Shown here in pieces: positions 28,226 through 36,747 of a DNA stretch of 64,000 bases; the stretch's first letter is position 1; each line of letters starts with the position of its first letter. The DNA lies in the NCBI RefSeq assembly GCF_000246985.2, contig NC_022084.1:825246-889245 (forward strand). The letters are read 5' to 3'. The position numbers and the translations under genes are program-made. The stretch is from Thermococcus litoralis DSM 5473. Lineage in GTDB: Archaea > Methanobacteriota_B > Thermococci > Thermococcales > Thermococcaceae. The notes beneath the pieces are model-generated. The model saw only the letters and a program-made list of their open reading frames with translations. It was not told where the DNA came from and did not search any database.

Positions 28226-29154
28226 GTTATCACCTCCTCTAAGCGGCCTTCATCCAATGCCAAGCAAAGTTCTTTGGCAATTCTCTGGCCCATCATGACT
28301 TCTTCACCCCAGTAAAGCGAGGAGTACCAGTGTTTGGCGTTGCTTCCACCGTCTATGCGTGAGGCAAAGCCTATGCACCTAAACTCGCCATCGTAAGCAA
28401 AGTGCAAGGCAAATGGCCCTATAACCCCTGGAGGCTCAAGGTCTTTCATGGATTCAACAAACGCCAGACCGTAGTCGTAGAGCTCCGGGAGAAGGGATTC
28501 TCTCAAGGCTATGCTTTTGTTGCCCAGTATCGTGTAGGGCAGAGGTTCGAAGGGTCTCCTCTTGTTTGCATCCGCTATTACCAACCGCTCATCAACGCCA
28601 AAGAGCTCAAGCCTCTCCAAGATTGGGGAGCAGAAGAAATGGACATAAACAAAGACACCATCAATAAAGCGCTCAATTCTGTATGGCTCTTTAACTTCGC
28701 TAAGCCTTTTTTCAAGCTCTCTTCCATAGGCAATAAAATGATCACTTCCTCCTTTGGGGCCCTCAATCCTGACGAAGTAGAGATCATCTTCCCTAACCTC
28801 GCTCAAATCAACTGCTTCGACCTGCGGTATTTTTGCTTTCTTTAGTGCCTTATCTACCAAATTGAACTTTGTCTCCCACTTTAAGAACCTCTTGTTCCCG
28901 AAGAACTTCCCTTTGCTTTTTTCAATTGCCTCAATGCCAAGATAAGCAACAAAAGACCCGTGTGGAACTATTATCCCATCGTCGTCAAGTATTGCTTTCA
29001 TATCCGGCGTTACAATGAGCTCATCAATTATCGGGAGCGAGGAATAGAAGTTCTTCCTCTTTGGGGAAACATATAGGCGAGTTTTGAAGCCTTCTTTCTT
29101 TGCACCCTGGACTATTTGAAGCGAAGAATGAGAGGCTATCGTCGAGACGATCAT
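28222..29154 (-). CDS. PurP-family ATP-grasp ligase (paralogue 2)
   Basis: A 310-aa member of the FAICAR synthetase family, the shortest of three in the window. It keeps the N-terminal [38 protein letters not shown] and GQRIAKELCLALDEGRLEEVIT segments. However, the ATP-grasp loop is IEGPKGGSDHF rather than [12 protein letters not shown], and the C-terminal ARIVAGTN motif is replaced by SRIDGGSN. It overlaps the upstream purC-like gene by 4 bp and purO by 4 bp. Because it sits between a purC-like gene and purO, it may be a specialised or weakly active FAICAR synthetase. Confidence 0.85.
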   Translation of the reverse strand: MIVSTIASHSSLQIVQGAKKEGFKTRLYVSPKRKNFYSSLPIIDELIVTPDMKAILDDDGIIVPHGSFVAYLGIEAIEKSKGKFFGNKRFLKWETKFNLVDKALKKAKIPQVEAVDLSEVREDDLYFVRIEGPKGGSDHFIAYGRELEKRLSEVKEPYRIERFIDGVFVYVHFFCSPILERLELFGVDERLVIADANKRRPFEPLPYTILGNKSIALRESLLPELYDYGLAFVESMKDLEPPGVIGPFALHFAYDGEFRCIGFASRIDGGSNAKHWYSSLYWGEEVMMGQRIAKELCLALDEGRLEEVIT

Positions 29155-29810
29155 CCAATCACCCCCAGAAGTTCTTCCTGCTTCAAAACCCTCCCATCTT
29201 TCTTTACCCTCATCGTATCGCCACTTATTTCATCAATTACTAAGAGCCCTCCTTTCCTCCTCCCAAACTCAAGTTTGAAGTCCAATATCTCCAGCCCCTT
29301 GTTTCTGAAGAATTCCCCCAAAATTTGGGCAACTTTTCTTGTCGTTTTCTTCATTTCCTCAATCTCTTTCCTCGAGGCTATACCAAGCTTTTCAATTGCC
29401 TCCTCGCAGATTAAAGGGTCGCCAAGGGCATCACTTTTCAGTGTGAACTCAACAATGTCAAGCTCCTGAAGAGGTTTGACAATCTCTCCGTAGCGCCTCA
29501 AGAAACTGCCATAGGCTTTGAAGCGATAGATGACCTCAAGGGGGATTCTTTCTGTCTTTAGGAACTTTGCTCTCCTTTTATCGATTCGCTCGACGAAGTG
29601 GGTCTTTATGCCGTTCTTTTCCAACAGTTTGAAGAAAAATTCCGCTTGTTTTAAAACAGCACTTCCCTTGCCTTCTCTTTCTCCAACTACCTCGTTCCCG
29701 CCCGTGTCTTCTTCTCCATTGAAACCTAAGAGGCTGTCCTTGAAGTAAAAAATTAGGAAGTCACCGTCCTCGTAGACATCCTTGGTCTTTCCTCTGTAAA
29801 TTAAACGCAT
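29151..29810 (-). CDS. SAICAR synthetase paralogue
   Basis: A 219-aa PurC-family protein clearly different from the copy at 3640. It retains MRLIYRGKTKDVYEDGD, a variant of the nucleotide-binding N-terminus, and LEVIYRFKAYGSFLRRYG, LDFKLEFGRRKGG and VIDEISGDTMR. The usual E(D)RNVVAGS stretch is changed to YRFKAYGS. Its ATG overlaps the thiC stop by one base (TAATG). Adjacent to ThiC, which competes for AIR, it may be a side-branch enzyme or a backup PurC. Confidence 0.8.
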   Translation of the reverse strand: MRLIYRGKTKDVYEDGDFLIFYFKDSLLGFNGEEDTGGNEVVGEREGKGSAVLKQAEFFFKLLEKNGIKTHFVERIDKRRAKFLKTERIPLEVIYRFKAYGSFLRRYGEIVKPLQELDIVEFTLKSDALGDPLICEEAIEKLGIASRKEIEEMKKTTRKVAQILGEFFRNKGLEILDFKLEFGRRKGGLLVIDEISGDTMRVKKDGRVLKQEELLGVIG

Positions 29811-31099
29811 TAAGCCTCACCCTTTCCCCTAAGCATGCTGTTTATGAGCTTTATCGCACATAAATCCCCGCACATACTACAGGCTTCGGTTGAGGTCGGC
29901 CGTTTGTTCCTAATTTCCAAAAAGCGCTCCTTGTCAACAGCTAGTTCAAACTGCCTTGTCCAGTCTAGGAAGCCTCTTGCAAGGCTCATGAGGTGATCTT
30001 TCATGTAATCTTCGCTAAAGCGGGTTAGGTTCACAGCATGGGCAGCAAGCTTAGTGGCTATTACCCCAAGGCGAACATGTTCCTTATCCGGTAATCCCAA
30101 GTGTTCCGCTGGAGTTACATAGCAGAGAAAGTCTGCTCCGTGCATAGCGGCAATTGCCCCCCCAATCGCTCCAGCGATGTGGTCATAGCCCGGAAAGATG
30201 TCCGTGACAATTGGACCAAGGACGTAGAAGGGAGCGTTATCAGTCGCGACTTTTGCAATCTTTATGTGCATTGGAATCTGGTCTATCGGAACATGGCCTG
30301 GCCCTTCAACCATAGTTTGAACTCCAAAATCCCTTGCCCTCTTCACAAGCTTTCCTATGGTATAGAGTTCGGCTATTTGAAGCTCATCTCCAGCATCTGG
30401 TAAACCACCGGGTCTTAGGCCATCCCCTAAGCTGAGAACAACATCGTATTCTTTGGCAAGTTCCAGAAGGTAGTCGTAGTTCCTGTAGAACGGATTTTCC
30501 TCTCCCCAGTGGAGTATCCACGCTGCCAAAAACGTTCCACCGCGAGAGACCATGCCGACTATTCTCTTCGTGCGCTTCATTTTTTCAACAACTTCTTTGG
30601 TTACGCCCACATGTATGGTGACGTAGTCGACTCCGTCTTTAAAGTGCTTCTCTACTGCATTCCACATATCATCCTCGCTCATCTCTATAATTGCCTTCCC
30701 TTTTGCGAGCATCTCTTCAGCCGCTTGGTAAATTGGAACTGTTCCAACAGGAACGTCAACGGCCCTCATAATTCTCTTCCTTATGGCATCGAGGTCTCCA
30801 CCGGTGGAGAGGTCCATTATTGTGTCAGCACCATACTTCACTGCTATCTTGGCCTTTTCTATTTCCGCCTCAACGTCCACTATATCTCTAGAGGTCCCGA
30901 TGTTGGCGTTTACCTTTACTCTCACGCCCATGCCTACGGCAACGGGCTTTACCCAATCGTGACGCACATTGCGGAAAATTACAGTATAACCTTTTGCAAC
31001 ACTCCTTCTAAGCTTTTCTGGGTCAATACCTTCCTTTTCAGCCACAAACTTCATCTCCTCAGTAATTACACCCTTCCTTGCCTCCTCCATTTGGCTCAT
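29810..31099 (-). CDS. thiC: Phosphomethylpyrimidine synthase
   Basis: A radical SAM enzyme that rearranges AIR into HMP-phosphate, the pyrimidine half of thiamine. The 429-aa product has VNANIGTS, ADTIMDLSTGGDLDAIR, GMVSRGGTF, LSLGDGLRPG, MVEGPGHVPIDQIP, GPIVTDI and the C-terminal non-canonical CxxCxxxxC cluster site CSMCGDLCAIK. ATG 31099 follows GGTGATCAAC; the longer frame is rejected. It heads an operon with a purC-like gene, a purP-like gene and purO, and is divergent from thi4. Confidence 0.95.
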   Translation of the reverse strand: MSQMEEARKGVITEEMKFVAEKEGIDPEKLRRSVAKGYTVIFRNVRHDWVKPVAVGMGVRVKVNANIGTSRDIVDVEAEIEKAKIAVKYGADTIMDLSTGGDLDAIRKRIMRAVDVPVGTVPIYQAAEEMLAKGKAIIEMSEDDMWNAVEKHFKDGVDYVTIHVGVTKEVVEKMKRTKRIVGMVSRGGTFLAAWILHWGEENPFYRNYDYLLELAKEYDVVLSLGDGLRPGGLPDAGDELQIAELYTIGKLVKRARDFGVQTMVEGPGHVPIDQIPMHIKIAKVATDNAPFYVLGPIVTDIFPGYDHIAGAIGGAIAAMHGADFLCYVTPAEHLGLPDKEHVRLGVIATKLAAHAVNLTRFSEDYMKDHLMSLARGFLDWTRQFELAVDKERFLEIRNKRPTSTEACSMCGDLCAIKLINSMLRGKGEA

Positions 31100-31141
31100 G
31101 TTGATCACCATAACTTGGTTATAATAAAGTTTTTAAATTCC

Positions 31142-31166
31142 AAAACTCAGTTTTTACTGGAGTTTT
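31142..31166. promoter_or_regulatory. Palindrome between divergent thiC and thi4
   Basis: Half-sites AAAACTCAG (31142-31150) and CTGGAGTTTT (31157-31166) form an inverted repeat with one extra base. It overlaps the thi4 TATA region (GTTTTAAAAG) and lies upstream of the thiC TATA region. Both genes make thiamine precursors, so a thiamine-responsive regulator such as ThiR is a reasonable candidate. Confidence 0.5.
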
Positions 31167-31190
31167 AAAAGATTTACGGGTGAGGGGAAA

Positions 31191-31949
31191 ATGCTCAAAG
31201 ACGTTGAGATAACCAGGGCCATAGTGGAAAGTTACATGAAGGAGCTCTTGGACAGCCTAACCCTTGATGTTGCCATAGTGGGGGCTGGACCTTCAGGAAT
31301 GGTAGCTGGATATTATCTCGCCAAAGGAGGAGCAAAGGTGGCGATTTTTGAAAAGAAGCTCTCAATTGGCGGTGGCATCTGGGGCGGAGGGATGGGATTC
31401 AATAAGATAGTAGTGCAGGAAGAGGCAAGAGAAATCCTAGATGAGCTTGGAATAAATTACAAACCATTCAGAGAAGGCCTTTATGTCGCAGACGCAGTAG
31501 AAGTGGCCACAACTTTGGCAAGCAGGACCGTTAAAGCGGGTGTTAAGATATTCAACATGGTAGAAGTGGAAGACCTTGTGGTAAAGGAAGGATGGGTCTG
31601 CGGAGTGGTTATCAACTGGACGCCAGTGAAAATGACGAGTCTCCATGTTGATCCATTAACAATAGAGGCAAAGTACGTTATCGACTCCACTGGGCATGGA
31701 GCACAGGTAACACAACACCTCCTAAAAAGAGGACTGATAGAGAAAATACCAGGCGAAGGTGCAATGTGGGCCGAAATGGGAGAGAAGCTGACTGTAGAAA
31801 ACACCAGAGAGATATACCCCGGGCTATACGTCACCGGAATGGCAGCCAACGCAGTAAGTGGAGCTCCGAGAATGGGGCCAATATTCGGGGGAATGTTCCT
31901 AAGTGGAAGAAAAGCTGCCAGAGAGATCCTCAAAAAGCTTAAGGAGTAA
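31191..31949 (+). CDS. thi4: Thiazole synthase, archaeal Thi4 type (sulfide-dependent)
   Basis: Makes the thiazole half of thiamine from NAD, glycine and sulfur. The 252-aa flavoprotein-like fold has VAIVGAGPSGMVAGYYLAKGG and SIGGGIWGGGMGF, and ends AANAVSGAPRMGPIFGGMF. In eukaryotic THI4 a cysteine in the DP-containing loop gives up its sulfur; here the loop reads TSLHVDPL with His152 instead, as in methanogen enzymes that use free sulfide and iron and can turn over repeatedly. Divergent from thiC. Confidence 0.92.
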   Translation: MLKDVEITRAIVESYMKELLDSLTLDVAIVGAGPSGMVAGYYLAKGGAKVAIFEKKLSIGGGIWGGGMGFNKIVVQEEAREILDELGINYKPFREGLYVADAVEVATTLASRTVKAGVKIFNMVEVEDLVVKEGWVCGVVINWTPVKMTSLHVDPLTIEAKYVIDSTGHGAQVTQHLLKRGLIEKIPGEGAMWAEMGEKLTVENTREIYPGLYVTGMAANAVSGAPRMGPIFGGMFLSGRKAAREILKKLKE

Positions 31950-31975
31950 GTTCTCATTACTTTTTTCTTTTGAAA

Positions 31976-32366
31976 GCCTCGTCCTTTAGGGCGGGGATGC
32001 AGTAATTGGAAAACCAGCCCTTGGAAGGACGAAACCCTTAAATGTCTTGGCTTTTTAATAAGGCCTCGGAGAGGCCACTCAAAAAACCCGATGAGACAAG
32101 GTTTTACGTTACCACTCCGCCTTGGAGTGGTTGACGCTGTGAGGCGTCTTCAAAAACTGCCCTATCAAGCAGTCAAAGACTGAAGTTTGACATCCAAACC
32201 ATAACCCCAATCCGCTTTGCGGTAGGGGTAACTGGGGCAAGACCGTCCCCTCGGGCTGAACCGAAAGGTGGTAACGCCGAGTAGGTTATGAGTCGCCCGT
32301 AAACCTTCCCGCACTTGACGAGGGGTTAAAGCTAAATCTCGCCGTTCACGGCGGGGAGGAGGTCAG
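31976..32366 (+). mobile_element. TnpB-less IS200/IS605-like remnant or structured RNA element
   Basis: About 390 bp with no ORF, much more GC-rich than its surroundings and full of hairpins: GGCCTC-GGA-GAGGCC (32062-32076), CCACTCC-GCCTT-GGAGTGG (32112-32130), GACGC...GCGTC (32133-32148), ACCCC...CCGCTTTGCGG...GGGGT (32204-32229) and CTCGCCGTTCACGGCGGGGAG (split stem, 32338-32358). It begins CCTCGTCCTTTAGGGCGGGG and ends GGCGGGGAGGAGGTCAG, which I associate with the subterminal hairpin ends and omega-RNA scaffold of Thermococcales IS605-type elements. The transposase genes are absent. A stand-alone ncRNA gene is the alternative. Confidence 0.5.
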
Positions 32367-32473
32367 TTTCACTTCTCTTATTTATCCCCTGCATTATTCC
32401 CACTTTTAATCGCAAAGCTTATATCAAGTTTTAGCTTGAATATAATTGAAAAACTCAACTTTAGGTGAGGAAG

Positions 32474-33481
32474 ATGGGGAAATTCGAAATTATTGAGCAA
32501 AAGGGAACTGAAAGGCTGAAGAGGGGATTTGCAAAGATGGTAAAAGGCGGCGTTATAATGGATGTTACAAATGCAGAGCAGGCTAGAATAGCCGAAGAAG
32601 CTGGAGCTGTTGCAGTTATGGCTCTTCACAAAGTTCCAGCCGATATTAGAAAAGCCGGTGGAGTCGCAAGGATGGCACCAGTTGAGAAGATTCAGGAAAT
32701 CATGGATGCCGTTACAATCCCAGTTATGGCAAAGATAAGAATAGGACACTATGCCGAAGCTCTCGCCCTTGAAGCTTTAGGTGTTGATATGATTGACGAG
32801 AGTGAAGTTTTGACCCCAGCAGATCCCTACTTCCACGTTGATAAGAGAAAGTTCAAAGTACCTTTCGTATGTGGTGCAAGAAACCTTGGAGAAGCCGTAA
32901 GAAGAATCTGGGAGGGAGCGGCTATGATAAGAACGAAGGGAGAAGCGGGAACAGGGAACATCATTGAAGCGGTAAGGCACGTTAGACTTGTAAATGAAAA
33001 CATAAGACTGCTCCAAAGGATGACAGACGAAGGAATTTACGCAGTTGCAAAGAAGTTCGCAGAACCGTATCTAAGGCTTGCCTTGGAGATAAGGGAGATA
33101 AGCAATCTTGAACCGAGAGTCTTAGAAAACGAACCCGTCTACGAGGAATACACCTACCAGGAGATAGTTGAGGGAATCTACAAGATTCTCCTTGAGGTCA
33201 AAAAACTCGGAAGACTTCCGGTGGTTAACTTTGCCGCTGGAGGCGTTGCTACACCAGCAGATGCCGCTTTGATGATGCAGATGGGAATGGACGGAGTATT
33301 CGTTGGAAGCGGCATATTCAAGAGCTCAAATCCAGAAAAGATGGCAAGGGCAATAGTTGAAGCCGTCAATCACTGGGACGAGCCAGACGTTATTGCGGAA
33401 ATTAGCAGGGAGATAGGTGAGCCAATGAAGGGTCTTGAGATTTCCAAGCTCGACGTTCGCTTAGAAGAAAGAGGAGTCTGA
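32474..33481 (+). CDS. pdxS: Pyridoxal 5'-phosphate synthase, lyase subunit PdxS
   Basis: Builds PLP from a pentose phosphate, a triose phosphate and ammonia from PdxT. The 335-aa TIM barrel has [40 protein letters not shown], the catalytic lysine segments MAKIRIGH and [28 protein letters not shown] and [15 protein letters not shown] 32474 follows GGTGAGGAAG. Transcribed with pdxT, 21 bp downstream. Confidence 0.96.
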   Translation: MGKFEIIEQKGTERLKRGFAKMVKGGVIMDVTNAEQARIAEEAGAVAVMALHKVPADIRKAGGVARMAPVEKIQEIMDAVTIPVMAKIRIGHYAEALALEALGVDMIDESEVLTPADPYFHVDKRKFKVPFVCGARNLGEAVRRIWEGAAMIRTKGEAGTGNIIEAVRHVRLVNENIRLLQRMTDEGIYAVAKKFAEPYLRLALEIREISNLEPRVLENEPVYEEYTYQEIVEGIYKILLEVKKLGRLPVVNFAAGGVATPADAALMMQMGMDGVFVGSGIFKSSNPEKMARAIVEAVNHWDEPDVIAEISREIGEPMKGLEISKLDVRLEERGV

Positions 33482-33502
33482 CATTCCCTTGGAGGAGAGA
33501 GG

Positions 33503-34096
33503 ATGCTCAAAGTGGGAGTAGTGGGAGTCCAAGGGGCTGTAAGTGAACACATAGAGGCAACAAAAAGGGCTATAGGGCAAATGGGGATTAGTGGAAAAGT
33601 TTTCTGGCTCAAAAAGCCGGAGCAGTTGAAAGGGATAGATGCTATAATCATCCCCGGTGGAGAGAGCACAACCATCTCAAGGCTTATGCTTAAAAACGGA
33701 CTCTTCGAAGGGATCAAAAAACTCGGAGAGGGAGGAACTCCAATAATGGGCACCTGTGCTGGCTTGATAATCCTATCCAAAGAGGTTATCGGGGCAACCC
33801 CCGAGCAGAGGTTCTTAGAGCTCCTTGATGTCAAGGTCAATAGAAACGCCTACGGCAGACAGGTTGACAGCTTTGAAGCACCACTAAAGCTGACTTTCAG
33901 CGAGGAACCCTTTGTGGGAGTTTTCATCCGCGCTCCAAGGATTGTAGAGCTTTTAAGCGATAGGGTGAAGCCCATAGCATGGCTTGGGGACAGGATAGTT
34001 GGTGTTGAGCAAGAGAACATCATCGGGCTTGAATTCCATCCGGAGCTAACCGACGATACAAGGCTCCACAAATACTTCCTTAGAAAAGCCTTCTGA
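33503..34096 (+). CDS. pdxT: Pyridoxal 5'-phosphate synthase, glutaminase subunit PdxT
   Basis: A class I glutamine amidotransferase feeding ammonia to PdxS. The 197-aa product shows VGVVGVQGAVSEH, IIPGGESTTISRL, the nucleophile motif MGTCAGLIIL, VFIRAPRI and the catalytic GLEFHPELTDDTRLH. GGAGGAGAGG lies before ATG. Confidence 0.96.
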   Translation: MLKVGVVGVQGAVSEHIEATKRAIGQMGISGKVFWLKKPEQLKGIDAIIIPGGESTTISRLMLKNGLFEGIKKLGEGGTPIMGTCAGLIILSKEVIGATPEQRFLELLDVKVNRNAYGRQVDSFEAPLKLTFSEEPFVGVFIRAPRIVELLSDRVKPIAWLGDRIVGVEQENIIGLEFHPELTDDTRLHKYFLRKAF

Positions 34097-34101
34097 TTTT
34101 T

Positions 34102-35165
<1,064 letters not shown>

Positions 35166-35187
35166 CTTTGCTACTCCAACTAAGGCT

Positions 35188-35829
35188 CTTTCAATTCTTT
35201 TAAAGTCTTATTGGAACTGGAAGGTTTCCAGGTATCCTTATACCGTGATCCTCCCTTTCAATTCTTTTAAAGTCTTATTGGAACTAGACGATGTTAAGAA
35301 GTTTGCTTTTGAAGTTCAAGACTTTCAATTCTTTTAAAGTCTTATTGGAACCCGGCGACTGTCCAAGAGGTAAATGGTCGTTTTGCGGTTCTTAAGCTTT
35401 CAATTCTTTTAAAGTCTTATTGGAACTTACTCCACCGATAACCGCACCGGCTATTGTTCCAACTCCCTTTCAATTCTTTTAAAGTCTTATTGGAACATCC
35501 TGACGCCTTAAGAACATAATGCCAGTCTGTGCTCTTTCAATTCTTTTAAAGTCTTATTGGAACGTTCTAATAGGCGTTGGAGTACTCTACATGTTGCTGA
35601 GCTTTCAATTCTTTTAAAGTCTTATTGGAACGCCCAGAACAACTCGCTGACCAAGTCGCCGGAACACTCTTTCAATTCTTTTAAAGTCTTATTGGAACCA
35701 GCTAAGGAAGGTGACTATTCTACAGCCATAGTCGGCTTTCAATTCTTTTAAAGTCTTATTGGAACCGGGAGCCTCGCTTACTCTCTTCAAGAACTCCCTC
35801 TTTCAATTCTTTTAAAGTCTTATTGGAAC
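35188..35829 (-). CRISPR. CRISPR array, distal (old) block: 10 repeats
   Basis: Ten identical 30-bp repeats (CTTTCAATTC...TATTGGAAC as written) with 9 complete spacers of about 36-45 bp; starts at 35188, 35255, 35322, 35397, 35467, 35534, 35602, 35669, 35736 and 35800. The reverse complement ends ATTGAAAG, the 8-base 5' handle of Thermococcales crRNAs, so the array is transcribed leftward and this is its leader-distal end. The tenth spacer is cut by an insertion sequence. No cas genes lie in the window. Confidence 0.98.
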
Positions 35830-35832
35830 AAT

Positions 35833-36702
35833 GGGCGTGTTTATAGTAACCTTTATTAGGGTTTTTGCTGAATTCTTTCAGGTGGTTGTCGTGATCCCCA
35901 GATGGGATCACAGACTCAAAGACCCTGAAAGCGTGGCATTCATAATCCTCGACGTTTTAGCAGACTTCGAATCAGAAGGAAAGCTGAAGAACCTACCAAA
36001 ATCCAAAAAATTTCCAGTAAAAACAATACTGGCAATACTCCTCTTTAAACAATACTACAACCTACCCCTCAGAGACGCCCAGCACTACGGCAGAAAATTC
36101 TTCGGAGCAAACATTCACTACTCAACCCTCCACAACTGGGAGAAAAAGCTGAACCTCGAAGAACTGACAAACCACCTCCTGAAAAAACTCCAGAAATTAC
36201 CCTACGCCAGCACTCAAGCAGACTCAACCATTATCACAAATAAAAAAAGGACAGGATAGAAGTTCAGGCAATAACGAGAATCCTGCCGGGTTTACTGTAT
36301 CCGGTTGCTGTGAAGATCACGACTTCTGAGAACGAGCTGATTGAACTCCTGCCGGAGGGTTCTGGGAATTTTTATGCTGATGGGGCTTATGATTCAAAGA
36401 AAGTTCTGAACACTGTGGTGGAAAAGGGTTATCGGCCGATTGTTAAGAAAACTAAGAACCCTCCAGGTGGTTTTGGTAGTAAGAAGAGAGATAGAGTGTT
36501 TTCTGAAGAAGAGTACAGGTATAGGAATCCTCATGAGGGGTTCTGGGGTGCGTTTACAACTTGGTTTGGCAGTAGAATCCCCCTGTTTTCTGAAAAAGAC
36601 TACTGTAACCCGAATTTTGCTTGGGGTAATGTGTTATGGTCTGAAAATCCTCCTCAGAGTCAAATACTGTTTAAATAACAGGGGGTGAAACTAAACACGC
36701 CC
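35833..36702 (+). mobile_element. Insertion sequence inside a CRISPR spacer
   Basis: An 870-bp element bounded by terminal inverted repeats GGGCGTGTTTA (35833) and TAAACACGCCC (ending 36702). A perfect 10-bp target duplication TTGGAACAAT flanks it (35823-35832 and 36703-36712). The target is the end of a repeat plus the first three bases of the next spacer; removing the element and one duplication restores a 38-bp spacer. It carries one DDE transposase in two frames. I cannot name the IS family; a 10-bp duplication and a PF01609-like transposase point toward IS4/IS5-type elements. Confidence 0.93.
35891..36678 (+). CDS. DDE transposase in two frames (possible -1 frameshift)
   Basis: The first part (from GTG 35891, or from an ATG at 35831 that overlaps the inverted repeat) runs through LPLRDAQHYGRKFFGANIHY and ends at TAG 36257-36259 just after QADSTIITNKK. 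A second frame continues from 36244 with DRIEVQAITRILPGLLYP, NFYADGAYDSKKV and NPHEGFWGAF. The putative catalytic D, D and E are in ADST, ADGAYD and PHEG. The frames meet at a run of seven A followed by GG (36242-36250), a slippery A-AAA-AAG site, so a -1 shift would fuse them. A one-base indel inactivating the gene is the alternative. Confidence 0.8.
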
Positions 36703-36747
36703 TTGGAACAATTTCAAGAGTTTTGACAATTTGCCCACCATAATAAT

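Noticed and set aside
28402-28845. 147-aa plus-strand ORF
   Set aside because: Antisense to the PurP paralogue; no start signal and no domain.
30509-31168. 219-aa plus-strand ORF over thiC
   Set aside because: Antisense shadow of thiC with no ribosome binding site and a Cys/His-rich composition typical of reversed codons.
31100-31190. TPP riboswitch before thiC or thi4
   Set aside because: The gap is too short and lacks conserved THI-box sequences; a protein operator fits better.
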